From contig JAULBX010030486.1 of assembly GCA_032358255.1 (NCBI GenBank), forward strand, positions 62,001-126,000: DNA of 64,000 bases, in the 5' to 3' direction. Every line of letters starts with the position of its first letter. Position 1 is the stretch's first letter. This document shows, one piece after another, positions 23,601 through 35,900 of this stretch. The position numbers were made by a program, and so were the translations under genes. The notes under the pieces are model-generated. The model was not told the origin of the DNA, made no database searches, and saw nothing but the letters and a program-made list of their open reading frames with translations. Source of the DNA: Heterotrichella gracilis. Its lineage: Eukaryota > Sar > Xanthophyceae > Tribonematales > Xanthonemataceae.

Positions 23601-26600
23601 CCGGGAGGGTGCCAGCTGCACCATCAGAGCCCGCAGCACCGCCCCGCGCTCGCCACCTGGCAGCCTGTCAAGGTAGGGGACCAGGATCGAGCCCGCATCC
23701 CTGGCCAGGGTCCCGGCGGTGCTGTCCTGCAGCATTCGCTCCAGGCGGCCGGGGGGTGAGAGGGCGGCGTAGTCCTCGAGCGAGGTGTGTAGCAAGGGGC
23801 CAGCAATGCCTACAAGGCGGCCAATCTGGTGAATATCTTAGGGAAGCAGAGTGAGGAAGGAGGGGTGGCGCAGGAACTCGCCGATGCTCACACAGGCACT
23901 ATGAGAGGTTGCCCCATTTCCTGGGTGAAAAACCTGGGGAAGGGTTTAGGTTTGGTGTGCAACATGCGCTCCAGGTGCAACTGGAGGGAGAAGGCATCAT
24001 CAACCCCACCTCACAACCCCCTTTGACACATATCAAAACCATAAACCCTTCCCCAGGTTTTTCACCCAGGAAATGGGGCAACCTCTCATAGTGCCTGTGT
24101 GAGCAGCTATGCCACCTCCCCCCCACAGCCGCCATTGACCCCAGCGCAACCTCAAACCCAAAACCCGTTACCCTAACCCCACCTTGCCCCAGCAGCTCCG
24201 CCATCTCCTTCCCCGCAGCCGCCATTGGCCCCAGCGCCGCCTCAAAGCCCGCCTCAGCCGCCAGCTCAGCCAGTCGCCAGGCGTGCGCCAGCTGGCCGCC
24301 CCACCCCCCCACCGCCCGCACGCGCCCAAGGTACCACTGCTCCATCTGGGGGGCGGGGAGAGGGAATAAGATTAAAGAGAGTACGCAAATAGATAGATAG
24401 CCAAAAAAAAGAATAGAAAATAAATAGCAAAAAGGAGACAAACAGCCCGTTTAAGGGATTGAGACCTTGGATTTCGTACATTCCGGCACAACAGCCAAAT
24501 TTTTACCTTGCATTTGCCGAGAAAATTGGGCAAGTGGCCAAGAATACACGCCCAAATCCATAGCAGAAGGTGACTTCTAAAGTGACTCATTTGCTCTTGT
24601 AGGAGCAGATAGGGCCACCGTTGTGTACATAGGGTTGGCCCACCTGCTTGACTGAGGGCGGCCGCCAGCCTAGGCTCATTTTGGCCATGGGCTCCGTGGC
24701 AATGGCCAGCCCAAACTCCCCTTCCTCTTTCAATAACACCCCCATGGCCTCGGTCTCCACCCCATCAGGATCCCTCGCCAGCGCCGGAGGCGGGGACCCG
24801 CCCAGCGCGGCCTTGGGCAGCAGGGGGGCGTACTTGGAGGGTTGTAGGGTCTCGGGGATGGCGGCCAGGATGTCTAGGAGGTGTGGCGTAAGGGTGTAGG
24901 GGTGCTGCAGCAGCAGGCTGTGGAGTGCGGCTGTGTTGCATGCGCTGGCCAGGGCTGTGGCTATCTCCAGGAGGTTGCTGTCGCACATGTCTCGGAATGC
25001 GGAGGTGGAGTATTGCCTGCGAGGGGGTAGAAGGAGCGAGTGATAAAGGAGATTTTGCGGTTTTTTGGGGGTAAACTTTGTTGTTTGTATTGCATGCGCT
25101 GGCCAGGGCGGTGGCTATCTCTAGGAGGTTGCTGTCGCACATGTCGCGGAATGCAGAGGGGGAGTATTGCCTGCGGGATGGAAACCAAGGGGGTTACGAG
25201 TGGTCTGTCTGCAATCACATGTGCTGGGGACAGAGCTGTGATCCACTATGGTGATTGTCTCAGGGATGGGTGATCTTGAAATACAGCTCGACTGTTGCAC
25301 ATAAGACTCCAAATATTACATGAATTTCTACATGAAAATAAGGTAGACTACATTACACATTCATGGATAAATGGCACAGCGCTACCCACCCTGCCGACAG
25401 CACGTGCAGCGTGTTGAGGCGCTCCATCTGCTGCAGAGCAACCAGCCGCTGCCGCCGCCACCACAGCTGGGACTGGCGGGTGGCGTCGCCATCAGCAAGC
25501 ACCACCTCAACCTCCTCAGCATCATCATCATCCCCGAGCCGGTCGCGGTCAGACGCTTCGACCTGAGTGGGAGGGGTTTGGGGTAGAGGTGGTGGGTGGG
25601 CAGGCGGGTGGCCAGGCAGGGAGGCCGGAGAATCCATTATTGTTTTTATTTAGTATTTTTGCGGCTCCAAAGGATAAATCCATTATGGCTGGTAAAATTG
25701 AACGTAACCCTGTCTGGCTACATGGCAAATGTACTGTGCCCAACACAACTTGCCTGGTGCTGGGGCGATCATACCAGGCCTAACGTGCAGGTGGCAACTT
25801 ATCAAAACTGAGGGCTGCCAGACACTCCCTTAGGATTACGAGCTTAGGGTTTAGGGTTTGACACCTCCCCCAGGTGCGCCGCTGTCTCCTCCAGCGCGTA
25901 CTGCAGCACCGCCAGCTGGCAGCCAAAGCTGGGTGCAGCGGTCCCCTACCTACCCCAGGTTTATGTTCCTTCCCTCTCCAATTAAACATCTAGGTACCAG
26001 ATCCTCCCCTGTCGACCCAGGAAGCCTAATAACACCAGGCACCACACCAAACCCAAAACCCTGATCCCCACCTCCCCCAGGTGCGCCGCAGTCTCCTCCA
26101 GCGCGTACTGCAGCACCGCCAGCTGGCAGCCAAAGGTGGGCGCGCATGTGACCAGGCACTCCTCCACCACCGCCCGCCTGTCTGTCATGGGGGCAAGGTT
26201 GGCGGATATGGCGGATTGGTCCAGGGGGGAGGTGGCACGCCAGCGGGCCCTGCGAGGGGGTCCATGGTGGGGTGGTGAGGGTGTCTTTCTGTACAGCAGC
26301 ATAAGAAGCTATTTATGGGTTTCATAGGTACAGTAGACAAGCAATCGCCCAGCTTGCGCCACACAAGATTGCTAGGAGGCCTTATCAACAACAATTTTCT
26401 CACATCACACCAATCCTCACTCAAACAAACCCTAAATCCAAACCCTAAACCCACATCTCCCACCTGTATACTGGGTCCTCACTGAGGCCAAACTCCCTGG
26501 CCACCTGCAGCGCATCCTCCCACCGCCCCCTCGCCAGCTGCGTGGCCAGGCTCTCCGCAGGCGCCTGCTCCACCACCCCGCTCAGCCTCCATGTCTCCTC

Positions 26601-29392
26601 ACCATAGCTGGTGGTGGCGGCAAGGTGGAGCATGGTGGAGCGCGCGTCCAGGTGGATGCAGTGGATGCTGCCGGGGCCTGGGGGGGAGGTGGGTTATACG
26701 GGTGGGTGGGGGTCATAATTGAGATTTGTTTAGCAGCAATTGCTGCCTGGGCCTGGTGGTTGGGGGTGCCGCGGGGACAGGTCGCGATTTGGCATTACGT
26801 CGGGTAGGCAACGGGACAAACACAACGGTAGAAAAACTGAGGTGGTAACACCAGCTCACCTGGGGGCACCGCCACCTGGCTGGCCACCTGCAGCGCCCTC
26901 CCCCCCTCCGCCAGGTGTCCAATAACCACCTTGCCAGCGCCGATGCCCACCGCCAGGCACCCAGCCTTCCACCACCCTGCAGGAGTGGATGGCAAGATGA
27001 CCTCACAGCCCGTGGTACAATTTAGTGAAGGAAACGGTATGCTACGCACACGTGGCATCATGTGTGCATTCGTCCGGGTCAAATGGACACGTGTCAAACA
27101 AAAGCGAAGCAATCATGCCTGGCAAGCCCAACACGCCATGCAGACCCACACCCTGCCACCGCCACCCGCCACCCACCCGCAGATATATGGAGCATTAAAA
27201 GTACATCTACTTCAAAAGTATTTTTAAACAACTATTTTTCAAATTAATTTGGCTTTCTGCCAAGTCTAAAGGTTGACCCACCCGCTGACGTGAATGGGCT
27301 TCCATCCCCCGAGGTGGGAACGCTGACCTGGCGCCAGGCACCTGGGCGAGCGCTGTACACATCCACCACGTAGGGGTGCAGGCTGCTCTGCGTGCATGTG
27401 GCCACCAGCAGCTTGCCATCTGGCGAGAAGGCCAGGCGCCAAGTGTCGCCTGCTGGGCGGCCCCACCAGCCACGCCCCTGTGCGCCAGATTTTTCCTCAT
27501 ATTTTTTTTTTTTAACTTACAAATTAGCAGTCAGATAAACTTAGATCAGTTTATGTAATTATGTATGTTTCCCAATATAAAGTACTAAATCCATTATATT
27601 TTGTAGTAAGTTTCAGCAGCATGGAAAGCTCAACGCCAGCTTGGTGCTGTCCATGCCATGAGGTGCTGCAAATGCCGTGCGCATGCACCAGATGAACGAT
27701 GCTGTGCACCATGACGCCCTTACATACATACATAAAAGCACCCCGCCCAAAAGATAGCACATGGCACATTAGTAAAAGTAAGACAGGTAGCGTGACATTA
27801 CCTGTCTCCTCCCCTCCACATGCACCTTGCTCAGCACTGGCGCCTGGTCCCTCAGTTGCCACACAGACAGAGTGAGCGGCAGCTTGGTGCTGTCCACACC
27901 GCTCCTGGCATGGCTGTCCGCAAGGGCTAACAGCGATCCATCCTGGCTGACGGCCACCGACACCACATGGGAGTGGTGGGCCTGCACATTGGTTGGTGAT
28001 ATTCTGAGACCTTGGGGTTTACGTGAGTATAGGACAGTATTTTGGGTACGTGGGTGCAATGCTAATTTACTCTACAGTGCTAGTCTAGACTCCATTAGCC
28101 TTATCCCGCCGTTGGCAATGACATCCGTTCTGTTCTGCACAATAAATGTTGCATCATTAGCCATGACAAGATCGGTCAATGTAGACATGCATGTTATTTT
28201 GCGCGATGCGCCGTCTCGATGTTGGGATGCAGCCGCGCCTGGAGTTTCCTGGTGCAGTCTGTGTCGAGCGCCAGCTGCGGTGCGCTGAACACCTGGGCAG
28301 CAGCGGTCACCACCTTCAAGCTGGTGCCGCCACAGAACCACAGCCCAGCCACAGTGTCGCTGCCCATGCTGAGCTCCCAGCCCTGAAGCTTAGCCCCGTG
28401 CCTGCAGGGGTACAGGTGTAATGGCATATCAAGGGTGGTAGGGTATGTTGTTTTGGGGGTTACAATGCCCCGCCATGGCCGATTTCCCAGCCTGTTGTGT
28501 ATATGATGCGTGTCAGAGGTGCACCATTACAGTGTTGCTGCCCAGGTTGAGATCCCAGCCTTGCAGCTTGGCACCGTTCATACAGCCATGCCATCTTGTA
28601 TTATGGCATCCAGCTCACGCCATGTGGAACGCAATGCTTAGATGTTAAGGTCTATGCAGAAATGACAAGCGGAGATCTACGATACGAGCAATGCCGGAAT
28701 CCAGAGTCCAGTGGCGCATCCTGGTGTCTGACCAGGCTGACTGTTGCGCCGCGGAATGCAAGGGCTGGCCAGCTACTGGCAGACGCGCAGGATGGCACTG
28801 TAGCACTGAACCTGCCCACAAGCGCAATGTGAGGGGACAATATCCCCAGCTGTGCGTCGCACCTGTCCAGCAGGACCACTGTGCCGTGGGCGCTTGCTGC
28901 AGCAAGGAAGTCCCCCTCCCTACTGCATGCAACTGCCACCAGCTGGTCCTTGGCTGCCAGGTGGCTCGACAGCTCCACGTTGGCAAGCACTGCGAGGCCT
29001 TTGGAGCTGGGCGCTACCACCAGCACACGTGACTCTGGGAGCAGCACTGCTACTAGGTGGCCATCCAGGCTGCATGCCACATCTGCAGAAAATGCAGCAG
29101 GGGGCTGTTGGTGACTCGCATTGTGCTCGCTTTGGCACGCTAGCACACCTCTGAACCGATATCAGGTGTTTTGGCTTGGACTGAGCGACGCGTGTGCAGC
29201 ACAGAGACTTGCAGATACTGTATGTTTGGTGTATGCATGCATGTGCAGAGGTCGAGGGGTTGACCCATGCTCTAAGATGAGAAGTGCCCATATCCCTTCC
29301 AACCCACCTCCTGTCCTTGCTGCCGCTCCAGACGCTTTGCATCGGGTCACGTATGGCTGAGACACCTCGTACAGTATTGGTCTCCCTGGCAT
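14607..29392 (-). CDS. NBAS: NBAS / MAG2-interacting protein 2 (Sec39-family Golgi-to-ER tethering subunit)
   Basis: Twenty-six exons: 29392-29308, 29082-28812, 28401-28293, 27981-27802, 27477-27282, 26976-26860, 26677-26464, 26249-26072, 25562-25390, 25016-24644, 24345-24183, 23809-23550, 23199-23089, 22825-22730, 22151-21994, 21741-21524, 21164-20911, 20610-20410, 20186-19911, 19683-18792, 18535-17934, 17683-17129, 16896-16303, 15936-15810, 15413-15319 and 15050-14607. Sum 6942 nt, 2313 residues; every phase closes (human NBAS 2371). Landmarks align in order with NBAS: ILYEVSQPYVTR at the N-terminus, propeller strands such as WRLAFSPDGKLLVA, AREFGLSEDPVYR, a Sec39-type solenoid (LDQARDCLKLLPANPEAQQE), FALAHCPPEK, LTLSERYSVDPWI, and a C-terminal AIIVARGLLPSLARSPIYP. 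NBAS is part of the ER tether for retrograde vesicles. Exon 23 carries an acidic, Gly/Asp/Ala-rich insertion of about 100 residues. At least five introns contain echoes of neighbouring exon edges. Confidence 0.95.
18565..18785 (-). repeat. Tandem duplication within NBAS intron 20
   Basis: About 105 bp at 18565-18675 is repeated, diverged, at 18681-18785. Shared blocks include CCATGCAGCTAC.TTT, TGCAGACATGTAGAC or its variant, and the ATACCAGT/ACACCAGT ending followed by TTCAC. It occupies nearly the whole intron. Confidence 0.65.
21266..21298 (-). repeat. Echo of NBAS exon-17 acceptor
   Basis: Thirty-three nt match the true exon-17 5' edge (21140-21172) with three mismatches, including the GATGCAG acceptor and the codons for LDQARDCL. 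The copy lies upstream in the intron in transcription direction. Confidence 0.8.
23885..24105. repeat. Perfect 64-bp inverted repeat in NBAS intron 11
   Basis: Bases 23885-23948 are the exact reverse complement of 24042-24105, with a 93-nt spacer. The inner ends of the arms read AAGGGTTTA/TAAACCCTT, i.e. telomere-like sequence. The right arm abuts an echo of exon 11 (about 24100-24160 resembling 24190-24248). No mismatch was found over 64 bp, which implies recent origin or gene-conversion upkeep. Confidence 0.85.
24936..25178 (-). repeat. About 90-bp tandem duplication covering NBAS exon-10 acceptor
   Basis: The true junction (about 24936-25024, exon 10 beginning QYSTSAFRDMCDSN) has a roughly 90-bp copy at about 25090-25178 with only a handful of differences. 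The copy keeps the CGCAG acceptor and an open frame (QYSPSAFRDMC) but lacks a following donor, so it should be skipped or give a frame-breaking transcript. Confidence 0.85.
25864..26135 (-). repeat. Echo of NBAS exon-8 3' edge
   Basis: The 3' end of exon 8 (26071-26135, CQLAVLQYALEETAAHLGE plus donor) recurs at 25864-25928 with very few differences. The copy is followed by GTGTCAAACC in place of the true donor GTGGGG and by CCCTAAACCCTAA on the coding strand. Confidence 0.85.
28517..28582 (-). repeat. Echo of NBAS exon-3 5' part
   Basis: A diverged copy of about 60 bp of exon 3 (true copy about 28345-28400; HGAKLQGWELSMGSDTV) lies upstream in the intron as NGAKLQGWDLNLGSNTV. Confidence 0.75.
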
Positions 29393-29968
29393 CTTTCCAC
29401 CAGTTTCCAGCGATGCCGTCTGTCAATGTGGGACTGGGCGATGACGTAAAGACCACTGAACAGCAAGTTGCGCTTCTGTAGCCACCATAGCGTTCTATCC
29501 GGGGCAATTAGCCAGCGTTACGGAAGTTCCCTTCGAGGGGTGAATTGGGAATGCTGTAATGGGATGTTGATTGGCGAACGTCCAACCCCAACTGCAAGCT
29601 CGACCTCGTGCTCGAAAGCTTCACCTTTGCCTGGTATCACTGATACATCGTCAAAGGTGTGCGTCTCTTGCGGTTTAAAGCATCCAACTTTGGCACCAGT
29701 TTGACTGGGCAATTGCCACCGTTATAATAGAATAGCCCCTGACCACACCATTATCTATCGCATTATGGTTCGCATAGCAACAGCAGCCAAGGCCCAAACA
29801 AGCCTGCAGTTTATCCAGGCAAACTCTGTTTTGTCACAGTACCTTCATCCAGTCACTGTTATAGCCGCGCAACCTATCGTCGCTGCCTTCGAGTCTGATT
29901 GGCATGCGCAACTAGTAGAAGGTTTACTAGGTTTCTGATAGCTCAACTTTCGACCGCATATTGGAAAC
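29393..29968. promoter_or_regulatory. Divergent promoter region NBAS / HslV
   Basis: These 576 bp lie between two ATGs that point away from each other, and should hold both core promoters. No known motif is obvious. An open frame at 29712-29518 (minus) has no start or splice support. Confidence 0.5.
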
Positions 29969-31997
29969 ATGCTGTGTTCCTTGCAGCGACTGCGACAAGG
30001 GGCACGCTCCTTCCAAGGCGTGTCAGGTAAGTGGCACGAGGATGGTTGGTCCAGTGGGTGCGCATGAATGCATGCCTAACATGCCTACGTTGGCAGCAGG
30101 GGTATTGCAACAACAGCTTCGCAACCGTACCACAGATACTCACTCCACGACAGTACTATGCGTACGGAAGGATGGCCAGGTAACCCTCCGAACAGAATTG
30201 CAATGGTATTCCCCATATGCATGCATATGCACACACCCTATGTCATTTGCCCACATACCTCGCTGCTCCAGGTGGTGATAGTGGCAGATGGCCAGGTCAC
30301 ACAGGGTTCAGCTGTGGTGAAGCCCAACGTGAAGAAGACGAGAAGGATAGGGGGGGACAAGGTCATTGGCGGGTTTGCAGGTGAGTGTGCTTTAAGTGTG
30401 CTTCACCGAGTGTGGGTGTACCAGCGTACGTATCCGCACATACAACATTCCACCACATGTGCTATCAAGTACTACCTTGGTAGCTTCGCCGTTGAGTATT
30501 CATGTATGCATGTGCATGACCACCCACTGTTGGGTACTGCCACGGGCATCGCTTAACTGCCGTGGCCATGGTGTGTTGCAGGGGCAACTGCTGATGCTTT
30601 CACGTTGTTTGAGAGGCTTGAAACCCAGCTGGAAGAACACCCTGGTAAGGTCTTGCATCTGGGCAGTTGCAACGGCGTTCCTCACATGGCACGGCTGTAG
30701 TGACATTGATGTCATATGCTGTACCGACAACGTTCGCAAGGCACCGTTGCAACCACACTTCTCAGCAATGCTGCATTGGCGTTGCTCACTTGGCAGCGCC
30801 GTAATGACAAGCCATGCGCGGTATGTACTCGCAGGTCAGCTAACGCGAGCAGCAGTTGAGCTAGCCAAGTTGTGGCGAACAGACAAATACTTGAGACGGC
30901 TGGATGTAAGTGACAAGAATGGGAAGGGAAAGGGGGGGGGCTCTTCGGACGGCTGAACCGCTAGGAAGCCGAATGCACGAACCTACAAACAGCCTGCCAT
31001 GCGCACTACAAAATTTGTTGACATTACTTCATTCCATTCTATTCTGTTCCCTGTACAGTGCACCTGCAGGGTTGGCCGCAAATTGAACACACCCACTGCT
31101 GCAGGCGGTCATGGTGGTAGCAGATGCCAAGCAGTCACTGCAGATAACTGGCAATGGGGATGTGTTGGAGCCACACGATGGGATCATAGGTGCTGTCTCA
31201 TACTCTAATCCTTTGTGGCTGCACATGCTGCATGCCATTCCAATTTTCTGCCATCACACCAACTCCACAGTGCATGTGCTGCCCCATGCTTTGACAGCAG
31301 CTGCAGTCAGTCTGCATCCTGTGGTTTGCTAAAACGCTTCTTGTAGTGTGAAATGAAATGTTTTCTTTGTGTGCTCTGTAGCCATTGGGTCGGGATCGCC
31401 CTATGCCCTGGCAGCGGCGCGGGCCTTGATTGACGTAGAAGGCATGGATGCGCTGGCAATTGGTACGCACCCTAAACCCTAAACACGGACGGGCTGGCAA
31501 TCATTATGCACCCTAAACAGTAATCCCTAAACATGGATGCGCTGGCAATTGGTACGCACCCCATGATCCTCCTGCCATGGTGTGCTTGCGGCCATGCGGC
31601 GCACTGCCTGGGTATGGCAAACGGTCCTGTTTGTGCCTGCCCAAGCCCCGCGGGCTCGGTATTTTGGTGTGGATATGTACATTGGAATCTGAACGTAAAG
31701 TACATGGAAAGTACAATGTACATTACCTGAAATCACATCGTTGATTACATCCAGATGTATTTTGATAGTCATCAAAGATGTGGTTCCATCTGTCATGACT
31801 CCTCGTGCCCCATGGCCTCCACCCACTTTCTGCCCCACCCACTCCATGCCCCACCCACCCCTGCAGCCAAGAAGGCGATGACCATCGCTGCTGACGCATG
31901 CATCTACACCAACCACAACTTCACCATGGAGACGCTGGAGTCTCAAATCCAGCCAGCAAAGGAGGCTACAGTGGAGCCAGCCAAGGAGAAGGCGTGA
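29969..31997 (+). CDS. HslV: HslV (ClpQ) threonine protease, mitochondrial form
   Basis: Eight exons: 29969-30026, 30100-30179, 30272-30380, 30582-30644, 30835-30905, 31105-31189, 31382-31462 and 31867-31997. Sum 678 nt, 225 residues, phases close. The first 35 residues ([20 protein letters not shown]...) are Arg-rich without acidic residues, a mitochondrial presequence. Mature HslV would begin at the nucleophile Thr36 in [11 protein letters not shown]. Then come [17 protein letters not shown], the [16 protein letters not shown] motif, [44 protein letters not shown] and [13 protein letters not shown], all diagnostic of bacterial-type HslV and unlike the eukaryotic 20S beta subunits. It forms a protease with the ATPase HslU (not in this window). 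A charged tail of about 15 residues follows the usual HslV end. The intron after exon 7 contains two echoes of the exon edge. Confidence 0.96.
31440..31562 (+). repeat. Triple exon-7 donor edge of HslV
   Basis: The true exon end and donor (CATGGATGCGCTGGCAATTG|GTACGCACC, to 31472) is repeated as a diverged copy at about 31483-31510 and a nearly perfect copy at about 31530-31562, separated by CCCTAAACCCTAAAC and CCCTAAACAGTAATCCCTAAAC. Confidence 0.9.
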
Positions 31998-32975
31998 AGC
32001 ATGGGTATGATGAGGCTCCATGAGGCACCATGAGGTGCTGGATGGAGCGAGCACGGGCCTGGTGGCAGATGTCGTTGGCTGGCAACCATGGGGAGGAATG
32101 CCGTCCGGCGCCAGCAATTGCAGGCGTGCGGATGTGAAAGCACCGCATACAGAGGACAGTGGACGCCATGCCATAGGGTTTATTTGGGATTGCGCAGGAT
32201 GCCAATCGCGTCTCTGTTCCAGACCCTTGGGTTGACAGCATAATTTGAATATAGCTGCATGTTTCGGAAGCATCAAATGACGGTCGCTGGCGTAGTCAAG
32301 TAGCCTGGCACTGCGTCCTCTCACTGACAATTGAACGCATGAACGGTACCTGCACCCCGCATCTTGCATCTTTGGCACACCCAGTCTGATCCATCAGCCG
32401 TCTGGCACAGCTATTGCAATACTGCTGCCGGATAATCCAGTGGATGAATCCTTGCAGGACTTGCAGGATGGTGTACAACTCCGTTTGGCCCGCAATACCT
32501 GTCCCTGACTCTGCCAATCTTGAACTGCTGTAAATGAAGTGGCTTGATGGAGCAATTTACACTGAATTGAACCTAGGGCTTAGCCTAGCCTAGCGACCAT
32601 GATGGATGACACTGTAACAGTCGCTACTCGTTGCGTGTCCTTTTCATAAAATATTTTATAAAATGCTGAAAGCATGTCATGTGAATTTCAATCAAGTTCT
32701 GATCTTTTCCAAAGCATTGTTGGGATGCAACCCTAGAGTCAATTTGCTGCCCGAAGAAAGTGATGGGGCATCAGCACACCCTGCGACACGTTTGCCCGGC
32801 ATGATGCCGTCCAGCATGTCAAATTGGGAATGACAACATCAACAAGGTTCAGCATCAACTCATTGTCCCCGCCCCCACCCCCCCCAGCCCCCCTGTGCAT
32901 CAGCATCAAGAACCGCACTTTGTTCAAGTGCCAAAACGCAATAGTCATCCTGCATTGCATCCACCGCCTGGCCCC
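31998..32975. other. Convergent 3' intergenic region (HslV / cpFtsY)
   Basis: No coding exon was seen. A TGTAA polyadenylation-type signal, usual in green algae, occurs near 32530 on the plus strand, but this is far from the HslV stop and may not be the one used. Confidence 0.45.
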
Positions 32976-35900
32976 TCATTTGCTGCTGCCCTCGGGAAAC
33001 AGCGCGTCCACAAATGCAGGCGCGTCAAAGGCCTGGAGGTCCTCAAGGGTTTCCCCAACCCCCACGAATTTGACGGGGACCCCCAGCTGGTCCACCACGC
33101 TCACTACCGCGCCCCCTCTTGCGGTGCCATCCAGCTTGGTCAGCACCAACCCCGTGAGGCCCACTGTGTCGTGGAACTCCCGCGCCTGGTTGAGCATGTT
33201 GAGGCCTGCAGGTGTGGACATGCGCGGTCATGGTGGGTGATTGGGCGGGTATACATACAGGTCAGGTTGTGTTCATGCATGCAGGCAGTTTGGATGCGCG
33301 GTGATGCTGCAATTCTCATGCGGTATAGGGTTCATGTCCTAGAATGACGTTATTTTATGTGGTACAGCGGGTACACAATGAACCGTGGTGTTCAGGGGAA
33401 CTGATACGGCATCCCCACCGCACATGGGCAATACGCGCAACAAATGTGCCCCTCCCATATCTCCCCTTCAACGGTAGAGTAGGCGCAGTACACCACGCCT
33501 GCCCCTTCCCCCTCCCCCGACCTCCCCACCTGTGGTTCCATCCAGCACCAGCAGCACCTCATGCGGCGCACCCGGCATGCGCTTGCTGATTGCCTTCTTG
33601 CACTTGACCAGCTCCTGCATCAGGTTCTCGTTGGTGTGCAGGCGCCCCGAGGTGTCGCACAGGACCACGTCGCTATCGCCGCGCAGCGCAGCATCCACCG
33701 CCTGCGTGCCGAGGCAATAGAGTTTATACAACGACACTCATCCTTGTTATAAGTTCATTGGAAGAACTTACCAACACTGCTTGTGTTCTATAATTCTAGT
33801 GAATTATAACATTTTTTCTATAATTTTATAGAAAATTATAAAATTTTAGAATTTTATAATTTTTCCAAAACAAAAGTTTCTGCAATTAAGTGTCATCATC
33901 ACCCGCCTTTGTCCCCAGCAGGCCTTTGCCATCCCATTCACTGCCCTGATGCTTGAATCCAGGCGTTGCTTACGGCTCTTTTTTATGTAATCCCTTTGGT
34001 TCCACCCACCTGGTACAGCACGCTGTCTGGCCTGGCCTTATCGTTCTGTGGCCCGACAAACGCCGCATCGCTGCGGGTGGCCCACTCCTGCAGCTGCTCC
34101 ACAGCAGCAGCCCTGAAGGTGTCGCCAGCGGCCAGCATGACCTGGGGAGGGGCAGGGGGTGGTGCGTGAGGTTGTGAACTATGCAATGGGGTTGTGCGGT
34201 CATTCTCCCCCCTCTTTCAGTAGGTACCCTGGGTTCCAGCTTGCGCGGTCATTCTCTCCCTCTCTTACAGGGGAGGGGTTGGTCGCCATGTCCCCATGCC
34301 CCGCTGGGTGTGGGCCTTCGCCAATCGGGTACAATGCAAGATAGCGTCTGAAGGCTATGCGGCGCAGCATGCCACATGGCCCAGACGGACACACCGCATG
34401 CGTGGATGCAACCCCAGGTCCACCATGCCGCGTATGCATTTTGCGCACTGTCATCCGCCACATTCCATGTTCCAGGTTTCCTGCATGGTGTGCACCGCAC
34501 CTTTGCACCCCCCTGCTGCAGGCGGTGCGACAGCTTGCCGATGGTGGTGGTCTTGCCACTCCCGTTCACGCCCACCACCAGGATCACACCAGGCCGCTCA
34601 GTGCCCAGCTGGAGCTCGGCAGACTGCACCGCACAGTCGGCAATCAGGTGGGTATGCGAGTTAACGAATGGAATGTGTTGTTTTGTCAACGAGTGCAAGC
34701 ATGCGTGCATATGTGGGGTGCAATCCTGGCATATACATGCACGCAACCATGATGCAATCCGGCACAAACATGTTGATTTTTGTGCCGGAATTGTAACATG
34801 CATGATGCCATGGTGCATAAAGCCAATCACAGGGTACACGCACAATGATCATCCAAGGTGGGCGAGGCTTTAGAAGTAGAGCACAATGTTCATAAAGCAT
34901 CAGCACAATGGCTCCACGGCTCCCCCCACCCAATTCCCACCACCAACGCAAATGCCAGTCCACCCAGCGGGATGGTGCTTTGGATGCCACTATCAATCCT
35001 GACAATTCAATTCCCTTTCCCTTGGCCATCAATAATCGTCGGCGTTAGCTCCTGTGTCCTGCCCCATCACTGCTTACCTCGCTGCCTGTGCGCGTGAACA
35101 CCGACAGGATGGCCTGCTTCAGCGCTGCCCGAATCTGCTCCCCGTTCTCCACCTCTTTAGCAAGCACCTTCTCCCGGATCTGATCCACAATCTTGAGCGC
35201 GGTCTTGGGACCAAAATCAGCGACCTGTGCGTGGGCAGGGGGGAGGATGGGACTTTTGGACGTGCAGGTGCACATGTGTAAGATGCACGCAATGGCAATT
35301 TCTGGCATCAGAGCCGCGCTTTGCGATACATCCTTCAAAGCCAAGACATGTGTGTCTGGTGCTGTCTCCGTCAAACTTGTACTCCCCAAGCATAGCACAG
35401 TCCACACATAGTCCATGCGTGGTCAACTGCACTCATTTGGGGCCCATCATGCCCCTCCCTACCACCACGCAGGTCGCTCACGCAGTCCAGGCCACCATGC
35501 AAAACCCTAACTAAAACCCTAGCACGCACGATCAGCAGCTCCTCCAGCTCCTCAAGGGTGTCATCAGCCTCCTCAAGGTTCCAGTAGGTGAGCAGCTCAT
35601 CAACAACCTGCAAAAATGATTGGGGACTGAGAAACCCTAGCATAACCCAACAGAGCGGCAACAGCTGCTTGCAACAACTTCCGAAAGCTTGCGGGAACAA
35701 AAATGCTAACAATCGGGTTCAGCCCAAATGTGCCTGGATCACGTGACAGTTGCAAAAATGCAGAGAGCTGGTTAACGCACCCCCAGCTTCTCGCGTGTCT
35801 TGGTTGTCCCCTTGAATATCCGGTCAATGTCCCCTTGGGCCTTCTCCTTGAGCACCCTCCCCAGCTTCTGGAGCAGGCTGGGACCTGCTATCTGAGCCTG

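Noticed and set aside
29518-29712. 65-codon open frame in the NBAS/HslV spacer
   Set aside because: No ATG context or splice partner; the region is better explained as a shared promoter.
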